From Altica lythri (lineage: Eukaryota; Arthropoda; Insecta; Coleoptera; Chrysomelidae), in the NCBI GenBank assembly GCA_964028335.1, contig OZ034804.1, positions 66,141,205-66,205,204 of the forward strand: a stretch of 64,000 nt of DNA, written 5' to 3'. Below are positions 1 to 10,890 of the stretch, one piece after another (position 1 is the first letter of the stretch; each line of letters begins with the position of its first letter). The notes below the pieces were generated by a model. That model searched no databases and was not told where the DNA came from. It saw only the letters and a list, made by a program, of their open reading frames with translations. A program made the translations under genes and the position numbers.

Positions 1-1277
1 AGTGTGTTTTCTAAAGTATTTGAAAAGATTGCTTATAGTCGAATGTTAAATTATCTAACTAAATTTAAAATTATTACCAATTGCCAGCATGGGTTTAGGA
101 CCGGCAGGTCAACACAATCGGCTGCATGTAGTTTCACGGATTATGTTTACAAAAGTCTTGATGATGGTCTCCATGTTGCTGGTTTGTTTTTTGACCTTTC
201 GAGAGCCTTTGACTCTCTAAAGTTTGAATTCATTGAAAAAAAGTTATATAATCTTGGTTTCAGGGGCATCTTTTTTGACTGGCTTTTTAGTTTTTTAAAT
301 GAAAGGTCAATGTTTGTCAGTATAAGAGAAAGTAATTCTATCCGGTGGATTTAGGTGTTCCCCAGGGTTCTGTGCTGGGACCTCTCCTATTTTTGTTATT
401 TATTAACGACCTTCCAGATTATATTGATGCTAGCATGCTAATATTGTTTGCTGATGACAGTTCCTTAGCTATCTCAGCACATACCCTGGAGGAATTAAAT
501 CATACCTGTATCAGTTTGATTGAAGCATTCACCAATTGGTGTAATGCTAATGGATTAATGGTTAACTTGGATAAAACAGAATGTATATATTTCAGTACCA
601 CACAAAATCGCGATTTAACTTTGGATTATCAAGGCAAACAATTGAAATCAAAGAACTCTATAAAATTTCTAGGAGTTAACTTAGATAATAATTTAAAATG
701 GAACTACCACATTGAAGCTGTTTGCAAAAAACTGAGTAAATCATATTTTGCCATTAGCAAAATAAAAAATATTATGCCTTTGTATGCTGTGATGACTGTA
801 TACTACAGCCTAGTGTACAGTCATCTTAATTATAACATTGTTCTATGGGGTAACGCTTCTAACTGGAAAAGAGTTTTCATCTCTCAAAAAAGAATTATTC
901 GTCTGATTTACAATTTAAAACCACATGACTCATGCAAACCTGTTTTTCTGGATAATAAAATAATGACGGTTCCTTGCATTTATATTTATAACTCTCTTTT
1001 ACATCTAAAAGATAAAGAACACCATTTGAGTAAGTTATCACACTATCATAAATATAATACAAGGCAAACGAACACTCTTACAATTCCCATTCATAAAACA
1101 TCTAAATATGAATTATCCCCCACCTATCAAAGCATTAAACTTTTTAACCATCTTCCTGATTGTCTTAAATCCTTGGACATAATAAGATTCAAAAAGGCCA
1201 TTAAGCATGTGTTGACAAGTAAAGGCTACTACAGTGTTGATGAATATTTCCAGGACAATAATTTGTTATCACAATAA
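1..1277 (+). pseudogene. Non-LTR retrotransposon reverse transcriptase, 5' part outside the window
   Basis: The reading frame enters from beyond base 1 and encodes RT fingers and palm: an HGFRTGRST block, FFDLSRAFDSL (first catalytic Asp), then after a frame change GVPQGSVLGPLLFLLFINDL and the FADD catalytic motif near base 450. The C-terminal thumb and connection region reads to a stop at 1275-1277. One frameshift near 345-354 separates the FDLSRAFD half from the GVPQG half, so this copy cannot make an intact enzyme. The order of motifs and the downstream (ATT)n tail at 3840-3869 fit an ORF2 of the Jockey/CR1/I group. The exact clade is not resolved by eye. Seen: motifs and frameshift. Inferred: clade. 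Confidence 0.9.
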
Positions 1278-1329
1278 CAACTGTTTTTAACTGTTTTTAA
1301 CTACTTTTGACAACTTTTAACTGTTTTAA

Positions 1330-3629
1330 CCACAGATTATAAGTAAACAGATACGAAAGTGGCGATTTGGGCTCGTTGACCTTGAACGTAACGATGGTCT
1401 GATTGGTCAGGATTCAAATGCAAAATGACATATTTTACTACGAATTTACTACTATGTTGTTCGTCGAGTATGTTCGGATTAGGTTTCAATAAATGATATT
1501 TGTCAAGCGAACTATAATAGATACAATTGATTGGTTGAAAATAGTCCGAAAAGCAAACGAACGAACCTATTTATTTCCACTTACGTATCTGTCAGATAAT
1601 TATTGTTTTGATTTGGTTAAAATTTGCTGAAATTTCGATGTGCATTCTTGTCGATTTTAAACCGTTTCTTTTATTGCTTTTGCGAATATTTGTTATAATT
1701 TAATGATATTATTATACTGTTTTTCGCAAAACCCGCTGAAGTGGAAAGATCTAGATAAATAAAAACCTGCAAACTTTGTATACAGTTTGCAGGTTTTAAT
1801 TATTATTTATCAGGTAAGTACATAAATGATTCTTTTATTGTATATTCTATAGTAAATAAAACTACTTTTTTGCAGGTTAAAAACAGCACAACCGTTCAAA
1901 TTGATATCGTAAAGATTAAAAGTACGTACTCAAACTGTCGACGCATAAACCTCACAACATATGTCGATTACAGAGACTAAAATCTTTTATTTAGGAACAG
2001 AACAAGTTACTGAAACAAGAAGTAGTTATTCAAAGGCGAATTATTTTGGTTGTGAACAATATTTGCTCGGATAAATAGCAGCTGTACATATTCAAAATAC
2101 CACTAAAAGACAGAAAAATGACAAATATGTTATACACAGGAATTTAAATAGTATGCTCTATCGTTGTACTATATATGAGTCCAAGAGGATGTGTCAAGCT
2201 AATGATATCCTCAATACAAATACCCTATTTACTTTGAAGGTAAATTTTAAATATTTTCTGCAGTACTTGTTATTTTGTAAATATTAACATACAGAAATCT
2301 ATTGTACACTTTTAAGGGGCCACTGAAAATACAGATCCAGTAAACAGACACTGTATGAAAAGTGGTTGATGTCATCACATGAATCTTGCAATACATTTCA
2401 AATATGGAAACAGCAATAAAGACGGATTATGTAAAAACATTAGGAAAAAATAATCTTAGCATACTTTAATGCAAGTAAATGTTAGAAGAACAGGTGCTAA
2501 AACTTATCAAAAGGATTCCTTTCCATCTTTTTTCACAGATTATTTGATGAAATTCTTTTTTAGATAAATCAACTACTCAATATTACTAAATAGTGTGAAT
2601 TCTGCAATAGTCATTAACAAAATATACAGTCTCCAATACTTTTTTACTTTCTTGTTAAGTAGTGACATTTTATTTTAACTACTTTACCTTTTTTGCCTTA
2701 AGATTAGATTTTTTAGATGTATGGTTTCTTAGAATTAAAGACTGCATGTTGCATGTGACTGTTATATAATGTATATTTAGTGTATTTATAAAATTACATA
2801 CAATATTTGATGTATTTAAATATATATTAGAAAATATGTGTGTATTCTTTACCTTTCCTGTTTTCTTACATTATATTTTACATATTATATTCATGGGTAA
2901 TTCAAAATGGACCATTATTCAAAAACAACAGGTTTTAATAAATATATTTTTTTAGAAAATGAACAACAGAAGAAAGTTCTTTATAAGACTTAAGGTATCT
3001 ACAAAAAATAAAATGAGAATTATTCTATAAAGTTATGTCTTAGAAACAACACATTTAAGTACTTCAAATCAATTACCTGTTAATTTCTTAACTTTGTTTA
3101 ACCAATGATTATAGGAGTCGTAAAATGCAGGACATATAATGTTAATAAAGCTATGCTTTATTTCTGTAGACAAGCTTTAGATGGGAGTAAATTAAATGGA
3201 TTTTTAAACTTGACATGTCCATTCCTAACCCCACTTTTAAATAACTATATAACACATATTTACAAATGCAAAACATTAATTAAACTTTGTTTTAGACCTT
3301 AAATAAGGCAATTTAATTGTTTTCCTTTATTTACTTTATTCAGATTAAGTTTAATTTCGGTGACTGTTGGTTATTGACTGTACAAAAAACTAGAAAAGGC
3401 ACCGCTATTTAGTGGGTTATTGCTTTCAACCAATCAAAGCTCTCACTCTGGAATGTCAAAGTCCTATACATTTGCATTGGAAATTTATGAATGACCACTC
3501 TGGAACGTCAAAAAATAGCATTGCTCTTATGGACAAACCTTCTGATTGGTCGTTCAAGGTCACCAGACGAAATTGTCGATTTCATTCATAAAAACGACTA
3601 CTTTCGTATCTAGTATAATTAATCTATGG
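1330..3629. mobile_element. 2.3-kb non-autonomous DNA transposon with inverted ends, inserted in the LINE 3' UTR
   Basis: The left end CCACAGATTAT...GATACGAAAGT (from 1330) is repeated inverted at the right end (ACTTTCGTATC...AATCTATGG, ending 3629). Subterminal similarity continues through TTGACCTTGAACG. The element is flanked by TTTTAA at 1324-1329 and 3630-3635; removing it and one TTTTAA rejoins the LINE sequence ctgTTTTAActg. No transposase is recognisable inside; the interior is AT-rich with one meaningless 65-codon frame at 3105-3302. The target contains TTAA, which would suit piggyBac-type integration, but the termini are not classic for piggyBac, so the superfamily is open. Confidence 0.7.
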
Positions 3630-3635
3630 TTTTAA

Positions 3636-3869
3636 CTGTTTTTGTTATGGTCTGTATTTAAAAATATTTAATTGTGACTTTTATTTAATTGTGACTATTT
3701 TTTAATTGTTTTTTTTTTAATACCATTGTGGTAATCAGTAGGTACTTATTTTAAAAATTTAAAAGAAACTTTTTCTCCTTTGTATTTCTTTGTAATACTG
3801 ACTTGTCCAATACATTCTTGTAATGTCTGAATGGATCAATAAAGATTATTATTATTATTATTATTATTA
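3636..3869 (+). mobile_element. LINE 3' UTR end with (ATT)n tail
   Basis: Continuation of the 3' UTR of the element at 1-1329, with more of the same degenerate aactgttttt repetition. It ends with GGATCAATAAAGATT and an ATT microsatellite instead of poly(A). The tail abuts the minus-strand Mutator-like transposase sequence, so the LINE probably inserted into that coding region; the transposase frame reads into the tail as a run of Asn codons. Confidence 0.7.
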
Positions 3870-4768
3870 ATTAAAGAATGTTTAAGCCTAGCAATTTCTT
3901 TTCTTTTCATTAATTGTTTAATGAACTTCCCGTAACGCTTCCCAGTAAATTTAACTAGCTCTTCAACATAATTTTCTTTGCAGTTGTAGGTAATAGCAGG
4001 TAGTTTACATCTCGTTTGATACGAAGATTTAAAACAATAATTAATTCTTTTCCCACCTACGAATTTATTCACTAAACTATTAAATTGTTCGGCACAGTTA
4101 TTTTTTTTATTCAATAAAAAAGAGGAAGCATTATCCAATACCCTCTTTAAACTGTTTTCTATGTCTGCTTTTAACCCATAATTACTCATGAGCGGCACCA
4201 AGTTTTCTTCATTTTTATTTTCATTTTTGTTACAAAAATATGACTCACAGTAGTCATGCATTCCAAATAAGTGGTTAGTAATATTTCTAACATCTTTTTG
4301 GAATTTTGATATTTTTTCAGCTACTGTGATGTCACTTTTTGCCCAATGGTCAGCTGATTTCTTTATCGAAATTCTGAACCTTAAAATATTATTTTCTAGT
4401 TTTTTTCGCAGTTTAACTGGAACAACTTTTGAAGATGATACACTCCTTGTAGATTTACATATAGTTTTCAATTTATTGCAGAAGTTGCGCAAAAGATGGT
4501 TGACGCATTCAACTTTTGCTACTATTTTTAAACCATAGGGCTTTTCTAATAGAAGTTTCTTCATGACGCTACTGTCTCCATCTCCAACTAGCTTTAAATA
4601 TTTTAAGCCGTGCATTTCGATACTTTTTTTGAATCCCTCTACAATAATGGCACTCTCCATAGAAGTAGATGTCCCGGTCCAATTTTTTGCGCAAGCATGT
4701 TGGGGTATATTTTCCTTGTATTTAGCACAAAACATGCAACATTTTTTTTTAATGCCGTATAAAATATA
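3866..4768 (-). pseudogene. Mutator-like transposase, C-terminal part
   Basis: The frame contains KKKCCMFCAKYKENIPQHAC, then CAKNWTGTSTSMESAIIVEG and LVGDGDSSV, then VECVNHLLRN. This Cys-rich block followed by GDGDSSV and a NHLLRN helix is the signature I know from insect Mutator-like transposases with the C-x(2)-C block before the catalytic core. The N-terminal half is missing: going upstream the frame stays open only about nine codons past 4735 and then meets a stop. The extreme C-terminus is replaced by Asn codons from the neighbouring LINE tail, so the gene is broken on both sides. Family recognition is from memory of the motif set, not a search. Confidence 0.75.
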
Positions 4769-5018
4769 TCATTATCCTGAAGTTCTTGTGGCCGTTGCCA
4801 ACGGGACTGTAATATAGCCCTAAAAATATAATTTAAATATACTTATAGTAATAAATGTAATATATGTAAGAATTTAATTCAACTGGATTAAGTATAGAAA
4901 ATATTAAATTTTATTATTATTTATATCAAATAAAAAAAAATTATACAGTGAATCCCCAAAAGTTCGCAACACATGGGAATTTTTTTATTTATATGAATTC
5001 TTGACAGATGACTTCAGG

Positions 5019-5683
5019 GTTCATTTATGCTTGTTTTAAAATTAACTTAGCACACATTATCGTCGATGTATGTAATATTCTTACATGTGAAAATTGACAT
5101 TTAAAATTTATCGGAAAATGTTATTAAAAAAGTTGATTAAAATCATATTTTAGACCTACAACCCTATTTCAGTTTAATTTGGGTCCCATCTCATGTTGGA
5201 ATCAGTGGAAATGAGCTGGCTGATCAGATCAGGCATACAAAATTTTTTTTATTATAGGGGTTTATTTACTTATTTAAATTGTTCAATACGAGAATTTTTA
5301 CTATTATTTATACATTGATTTCCTTTAAATATTTTATTTTTAAATTTTGGAAATTTTAACTAAATTTTTTGAAATTAAATTTGATAAAAATGATTAAAGT
5401 TTCTTAAATAAAATAAAAAACGTATCAACCGCACAGACACACGCACCCACACACACGACATTTTTTTTTGAAAACATGTTTTTCGGACTCCAAATCGTGA
5501 AAATCAATCAATATCTCAAAGTCGAAATTTTACACTATCACAATACTTTTAATCAATTATATTATGCAATATCTTAGGATATGTATAATTGAGGAAAAAT
5601 AAAAAGATCCTAATAAACATTTCTTAATCTTCATAGCCGTCTATGAGTGTTAATTTTTTTTTGAACAAGCATAAATGAACTCT
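5019..5683. mobile_element. Short element with ~35-bp inverted ends (MITE-like)
   Basis: GTTCATTTATGCTTGTT at 5020 is repeated inverted at about 5660-5681, and the similarity extends inward through an A/T-rich run and TTAAC. The spacing gives an element of roughly 660 bp. I could not find a convincing target-site duplication. It lies in the gap between the two candidate parts of the Mutator-like gene, perhaps in a former intron. It also contains a 59-bp LINE RNase H scrap. Confidence 0.5.
5179..5237 (+). pseudogene. LINE RNase H fragment
   Basis: One frame reads WVPSHVGISGNELADQIR. The pattern W-x-P-x-H-x-G-x-x-G-N-E-x-A-D is the C-terminal active-site region of the RNase H domain carried by R1/I/Jockey-type non-LTR elements, with the catalytic His and Asp both present. 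Neither side continues as recognisable LINE sequence, so this is an isolated scrap of about 20 codons. Confidence 0.65.
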
Positions 5684-5742
5684 AAGTATGTTTATTTAAA
5701 ACATAAACAACTTTTACAAAAATATTTTAATATTTTAACTTA

Positions 5743-5806
5743 CCGCCTTCTGATGTCTTTCACTAAAACTGAACTGTTTTTTTACACGGTTACGTTTCTT
5801 ACCCAT
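5743..5806 (-). other. Candidate first exon of the Mutator-like gene
   Basis: An ATG at 5806 opens MGKKRNRVKKQFSFSE followed by RHQKA, 21 codons, and then a good 5' splice site GCG|GTAAGT. A short basic N-terminus beginning MGKK is common in the Mutator-like transposase family whose C-terminal part lies at 3866-4768 on the same strand. The roughly 280 residues expected between them are not found in 4770-5740, so a deletion or loss of exons is implied. Splice site and frame are seen; the link to the transposase is inference. Confidence 0.4.
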
Positions 5807-6470
5807 TTTTATTTAAAATTAAAAGTTTATAAACTATCCTCTGTAAATTAATAATTATTGCACTTCACTGTGTCAAATAAAATAAAGACTTATGGAACTA
5901 TAAAACATAAAAGTTTAGCGAACAAGCGTCTATAATTAATTAATAACTATTGCACTTCACTAATACAATAAAAACGAAAAATGTGTCTACTCATTGGCAA
6001 TCTCTACGTCTATCTACCCAAAGAAGGTATTAAATTAACTACCAAAAAATGTCTTTGAATCTTTGCAGCTGCATGCAATAAACAGTTTAAATGATTATTC
6101 AACTAAAAATTTGTCACTACGCATCTTCATAATATTTATAAATAAAGAATATTTTCAAAAGCCGAATTCAAGAAAAACACGTAATGATGAGACAGACTAA
6201 TAGTTTAAGCGATTTGTTTATAAAAAAAAGAATGGCATTCATTTTTTAACCGAAACTGCAAACTCAATGTAACTACAAATTTCATAAAAAAAAAACTTTA
6301 AAAAAATAAATAAAATTAAAATATATTCCCATTTGTGAAATCATGTTTGTTATAATTCATCATGACTCTACTTATCCCAATAACTTGCGCGACGTCTGTC
6401 CGCGAACTTGTTGCTCTGACTGTACGCTGATGAGTCGTGGTAAAGAGGGCGCCATATTACGGATGTAAAT
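5807..6470. other. Non-coding AT-rich stretch
   Basis: No coding frame or RNA gene recognised. A short repeated phrase (attgcacttcact) occurs at about 5856 and 5949. The GC-richer patch around 6380-6460 does not match anything I know. Confidence 0.4.
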
Positions 6471-6745
6471 TTACTGATTTTTGAAAAATTCCTATAACTA
6501 GATGAATGGGAATTAAGAGCTGAAATTTGGCAGACGTATTCACTATTTCATTATCTAGGGCTGTGAGTATGGATTTTGGAAACAAGTGTTTTTTAACAAT
6601 CTTCAAGGTTGTATTTCAATTATTTTAAAAGACTAATTGCTATGCATACTCACAGCCCTAGAAAAATAGCACTATTTTAACATCCCCAAATTTGAAGCCT
6701 TAATCTTTAACGGTTTAAAAGATATGATTTTTCAAAATTTCGACG
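6470..6745. repeat. Diverged palindrome with conserved inner arms
   Basis: CTAGGGCTGTGAGTATG at about 6556 is repeated inverted as CATACTCACAGCCCTAG near 6644. Outside this, a weaker inverted match joins the 6475-6540 sequence (GATTTTTGAAAAATTCC, TTAAGAGCTGAAATTTGG) with the reverse complement of 6670-6745. The whole block can fold on itself with a loop of about 70 bases. It may be a MITE or part of a foldback element. Confidence 0.55.
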
Positions 6746-6778
6746 GGGTATTATGTTCCTCTTAAGAGAATAAGTATA

Positions 6779-7350
6779 ATGGGAAAAAGAGAGAAATACT
6801 GTAGTATTCCAAATTGCCTGAATTTACAGGCTTTTCCAGTGTATGTAAATTTCCGTATATCTCTAAGATTATTAAAAAAAATAAGTATAAAGAGAAAGAT
6901 AAAAAAATCGGAAAAAATTGTCGAAAATCGAAAAAAACAAAATCCAGTAAGTATCAAAATGCGAAAAAATAAAAAAGGAAAACAAAAAAAAAATAACAAA
7001 ATTCGACAAAAATCAAAAACCCAAAAAAACATAATAGACACAAAAAAAAAGATTATACAAAAAAAATAGGAAAAGAAGAAAAAATGACAAAAGTAGAAAA
7101 AAGTGTGTATACATTTTAAATGGATAAAATAAAATATGCATCAATAGGAGCAAAGGGAAAATCGCAAAAATTAAAAAAAAAATCGTTAACCAAACTACTC
7201 ATATTAGAGAGTTTAAAAAATAAGAGCAATTAAAAAAAAAGAAATGAGAAATGAAAATAAAATTAAAAAAACAAAAATAAAAATTGTAAATAAAAAAAAA
7301 TGTAAAAAATAAAAACAAATAACCTTACAATGACAAAACCAAAAAAAAAG
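6779..7350. repeat. A-rich repeat with THAP-like start
   Basis: The first ~95 bp recur at 9711-9812 (tactgtag.attccaa.ttgcct.aattta). The first copy reads KYCSIPNCLN...AFPVYVNF and the second YCSIPSCLN...FPVYVNFPKSQW. The C-x4-C start and FP...W spacing resemble the beginning of a THAP zinc finger, but the rest is missing, so this is tentative. From about 6880 the sequence becomes extremely A-rich with aaaaatcgaaaaa motifs; long Lys-rich frames there have no meaning. Similar A-rich tracts lie at 9475-9570, 10545-10810 and 62660-63014. Confidence 0.5.
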
Positions 7351-7544
7351 GGTGTGGCAGTCAGTGGGACTGCCGGCAGAAGTTATACTTCTATGCACGC
7401 GCCGGGATTCATAAATTTTTATGCGAATGATTTAGCAAAATCATTATATGATATTCGTGTTTAGCGACCTCAAAAACCTCCTAGTACCGAGTACACACTG
7501 ATTTTGTATCAAATTTGCATAACATTTCCTGGAGACGAGGTCCG

Positions 7545-7880
7545 TCTTAAGTACCAGGTGTTTCGTCCTTCAACTGATAAGTTTTCGATCATTTTTAAAG
7601 GATTTACCTCCATACCATGTTTTGCCAAAATCATAGCTCCACCACGTTTATTCTGTACACGACAAAAATAAGAGCTCAGGTCATAACCAAAGACACTTAG
7701 ATGCTGAACCTCTTCTGTTAAAAGAAAGTGCTCGACCAGGCAAATAGCGCTGTATTTTATATTATGATCATGGAGAAAGGCCTCCAGAACGCCTATCTTG
7801 TTTCTAATTGAGCAGATATTGACATAAAATATGCTAAATATGTTCGTATTATTACTAATAATTTCAGGTTGGCTATTATC
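7545..7880 (-). pseudogene. LINE ORF2 start: AP-like endonuclease, truncated
   Basis: Directly downstream of ORF1 on the same strand a frame reads NICSIRNKIGVLEAFLHDHN and AICLVEHFL, then GYDLSSYFCR, NKRGGAMIL and NTWYLRR. N-x-x-S-x-x-x-K and the x-E-x-x-L strand are the substrate-contact and catalytic-Glu motifs of the apurinic-type endonuclease that nicks target DNA. The domain stops after about 110 residues, before the SDH end, where satellite-like sequence begins. No RT follows. Confidence 0.75.
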
Positions 7881-7909
7881 AACAAGTAGTAAATCATGTA
7901 TTTAGCCTT

Positions 7910-8908
7910 TTATAAACAATTACCGGCAGTTTGCATTAATTCTCTGTGTTTCGTAAAATCAAATCTCTTAATGCCAACCATCCGAGGCCAGAAATCTGGA
8001 TCGTATAGCTCATCCTTGCGCTTTAACGGTGCTGTTACAACAAAGCATTTGAGTTTGTTTGGATCAGTGGGTATCTCCCTTACGCAAATATTCTCAGTTT
8101 CAAAACCCACCTTTTTCTTTATGTAATCTGTTATCATAGCCTCAGTTGCTTGTCTTTTAACACGATTTAAATATATCCAAGCTCTTCTTTCTCCACCCGA
8201 GAAGCCATTTATTTCATTTTCCTGGGATACTTCCGCATTTCCCAGACGTTTTTTGTATTGTTGGCGTTTTTTTTTTTTGATGAAGTTGAATCTCAAAAAT
8301 CCCATCTTGGTTATTGGCCAGGTCTTCTTCTTTTCTGTTCGGATTATCAAAATTTTCTGTTTCTGCTGTTGCTACAGGACGACTGGCCACTTGACGATAA
8401 GTTTTGCGGACACGATCACAACCTGTATCCAACTTCAGCTCGGTTTGGTGTGACGTAGAGCGCGTCCTACGTGTACTCGATTTGTTCGTGCGCGCCTCCG
8501 ATGGCCATGACAAAGCAAGGGCGTGAGAAACAGGAGGTAGAGGGGTTGTTATCTTGTTTACCTTTTCGTCACGTAATGATTTCAATTCTATGGACAGTTT
8601 TTCTACCAGGTCTTCCATATCGTTCAGTCTACCATGTTTTAACACGTGATGAGCAATTGGTTCATTAAACTGTTCTCTCTTCTTAGAGCATTGACATTGT
8701 TCCACGCATGGTCGCCATCATTTTCAGTTTCAGCACATGATGGACAGATGATTAAATTTTCACCAACCACTTTTGCGCCTCTTAGACGAACTAAGCAAGC
8801 AGGATGATACTGTTTTTCACATTTGGTACATTTTAATTCGCCTTTTAGAGATCGTTTACAACTCGAGCATGTAATTTTCACATTTATATCATCATCATTC
8901 GGCGCCAT
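7910..8908 (-). pseudogene. LINE ORF1 protein with PHD finger
   Basis: Starts at the ATG at 8908 (MAPNDDDINV). Residues about 13-60 form a C4HC3 PHD finger: CSSC, CTKC, YHPAC, CPSC. A linker with a possible coiled coil (DMEDLVEKLSIELKSLRDE) follows, then a C-terminal domain with RAWIYLNRVKRQATEAMITD and DFWPRMVGIKRFDF. The C-terminal part is the RNA-binding-like domain (SW-x-F-x-GR-V...DFWP) seen in many insect ORF1 proteins. There are two frameshifts, one near 8660-8690 and one in the homopolymer near 8268-8280. The product would act as a nucleic-acid chaperone in the retrotransposition particle. Broken copy. Confidence 0.8.
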
Positions 8909-9475
8909 CAAATATATATCAATGGCAAAACTGTTAACTAATAAAACTTAATAACTACAAACACAGGCAAGTAGAAATATATTTTTTTTAATTAACTGTA
9001 TTCAATAAAATAAATACTTAGAAAAATAAGACCAGTTGATGTGGGTCCTTACTTCAAACACGAAAACTAAACAGTAAAACGATCAATGTACAAAAAAAGT
9101 GTTTACAAAACCCCATAGTGCAAAATATAATGCAACCATGAACCATGTGACGGTAGTATGGTCTACCATACAATACTCATTACTGAATATTATGATTAAT
9201 ATTATTAATATAAAATACGAAACTTTATATGTTTACTTACGTGACAAAATTATAAAATAATCTGTCAAATACAATGTAATACGTCACTATGATATTCCAA
9301 AACATTAGCTCAGACTGTTTTTTGTATATCTATCTCTTTTCAATGTACTGATACCTTATATGTGTTTCTGTCTCTCTCTTACTCACACCATTACATATGT
9401 AATGATTTTTGCCATTTAACCCCACACAAATCGAGTGCATAAATACAAGTATAACTTCAAAAAATAAAATCCACA

Positions 9476-10890
9476 AAAAAAGAAGTAAAAAATATGATAA
9501 AAACGACAAAAACAGAAATAAACAAACATGAAAATCTATTGGAAAATTGGAAAAAAAACGGAAAATAGGTAAATATTAATAATTTTTAGTAAGCCAAGTC
9601 AGCTAGCGAACAATAAATGAAATTCTTTTTTCTTTCGCTCGTTCTATATTTATTTCGCTAACCAATAACTCGTCTAAATGAAAATAGAACATTTTTTTAA
9701 ATAATATAATGAGCCAAAGAGAGATAAACATACCTACTGTAGCATTCCAAGTTGCCTCAATTTACTAGCTTTTCCAGTGTATGTAAATTTCCCTAAATCT
9801 CAATGGCAATTATTAACATTTTCCAACCTAGCAAAATAAGTCTATTAACACACGACTTTAATTTTTACTACAATTTATACGAAATTATTATCTCAAAAAC
9901 AGTTAAAATATTAGGTGATGCTTATTCATTCTAGTCATACAACATAAATTTTATTTTATTATCCTTTCACAGTGCCATAAAGAAGTTATCTGCGATTGTA
10001 ACAAAAATGATGAGGAAAATAATTTTGCATTTAATTTTAGGGAAACATATAATAACTTCAGCTACTTCGCTTGCCGGTAATTCAATAGTCGGCATTTTCT
10101 CGTCACGGACCTCTTTTCTGTCAACTTGCGTTGATTCACTTCATGTTGATAGAACCCTAAAGTTGGCAAAATAGCGCGTCATTATGAAGGAGATAGGGTC
10201 GAATTGCATTCATAATGGAAACTTTGCGCTTTTTGATTGCAACGTAAACTTTAGCTGCCACATAAACCACAATTAAGATTCAGTTAACGTATTTCTAAGC
10301 ACTGGTTAATGGTCTCGAGAAATTTCCAGATTTTTCTTATCTCCAGGTTTAAGAGGGACTTGCTTGGGGTTTAGATTGTTTAAAGGAAGTGTGTTATTAG
10401 AAGTCTTTAACTGTTAGAATTACAATTTTGACGATGAGTAAATCTTAATACACCCTCTTCAAAATACGATAAATTCGAAAGACTCTCTTTTAGTAGAAGA
10501 CTTACATCATAGTAAATTGCAAAAATTTCAAAAATCAAACTAGTTATAATAGAAGGAAATTAAAAAACAAGAGCAATTAAAAAAAGAAAGAAATGAGAAA
10601 CGAAAAAAAAACTGAGAAAATATAAAAATTGTAAAACATAAAAAGGTAAAGAGTCTTTAAAGTCACTTCTTACCTGAGCCCAGTGGGAGACTAATAAAAG
10701 AGACCTTTTCTTGAACCCTAACAGCATGTGGTGACCAAAAGAGGAAGCAAAAACTTGGATACAGAGAAAAAAAGATGATAAAAACTACAAAAACAGAAAA
10801 AAACAAAACTAGCTTTTCAGTCCATCTATCATTGATGTTCTCTCAAGTTATCGAGTTATCGCGCTAAAAGTGGCAGTACCTTTTTAACAT
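9476..10890. repeat. Second A-rich/THAP-like repeat block, otherwise non-coding
   Basis: 9476-9570 is A-rich. 9711-9812 is the second THAP-like segment. 10545-10650 (gagcaattaaaaaaag...) matches 7220-7330, and 10765-10805 (gatgataaaaactac) matches about 9495-9530. The block is therefore a rearranged second copy of the 6.8-9.6 kb repeat system. 9831-10540 contains no frame or motif I recognise. Confidence 0.5.

Larger units (their letters stand above)
7399..8930 (-). mobile_element. 5' part of a LINE inserted into the twin-hairpin element
   Basis: The copy of the host repeat at 58511 runs straight from CTATGCAC into TGTTAACTAATAAAAC. Here the same two sequences are separated by about 1.53 kb, giving precise insertion borders. 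The insert carries ORF1 and the start of ORF2 on the minus strand, but its 3' side (7400-7530) is not LINE sequence: it matches the ~136-bp satellite found at 27.6-28.1 kb (gaggtcgctaaacacgaatat). There is no poly(A) and only a very short possible target duplication (AC). Confidence 0.65.
7351..9475. mobile_element. Twin-hairpin element, copy A1 (interrupted by a LINE)
   Basis: It starts with two perfect hairpins: GGCAGTC-AGTGG-GACTGCC (7356-7374) and AGAAGT-TAT-ACTTCT (7378-7392). After removal of the insert at about 7399-8930 it continues into CTGTTAACTAATAAAACTT and ends near 9460-9473 with AAGT-ATA-ACTT plus an A run, reusing the second stem. The copy at 58511 matches it along the uninterrupted parts. 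No protein is encoded by the element itself. Borders are defined by comparison of the copies. Type of element unknown. Confidence 0.6.

Noticed and set aside
3105..3302. 65-codon frame in the 2.3-kb element
   Set aside because: No motif, ordinary composition, and nothing similar elsewhere in the window.
6426..6460. CTGATGAG as a third hammerhead
   Set aside because: No paired stem II and no GAAA follow; only the chance octamer is present.
6779..7069. 96-codon Lys-rich frame as a basic protein
   Set aside because: Produced by the A-rich repeat; the opposite-strand frame is equally long, and only the first ~25 codons look meaningful.
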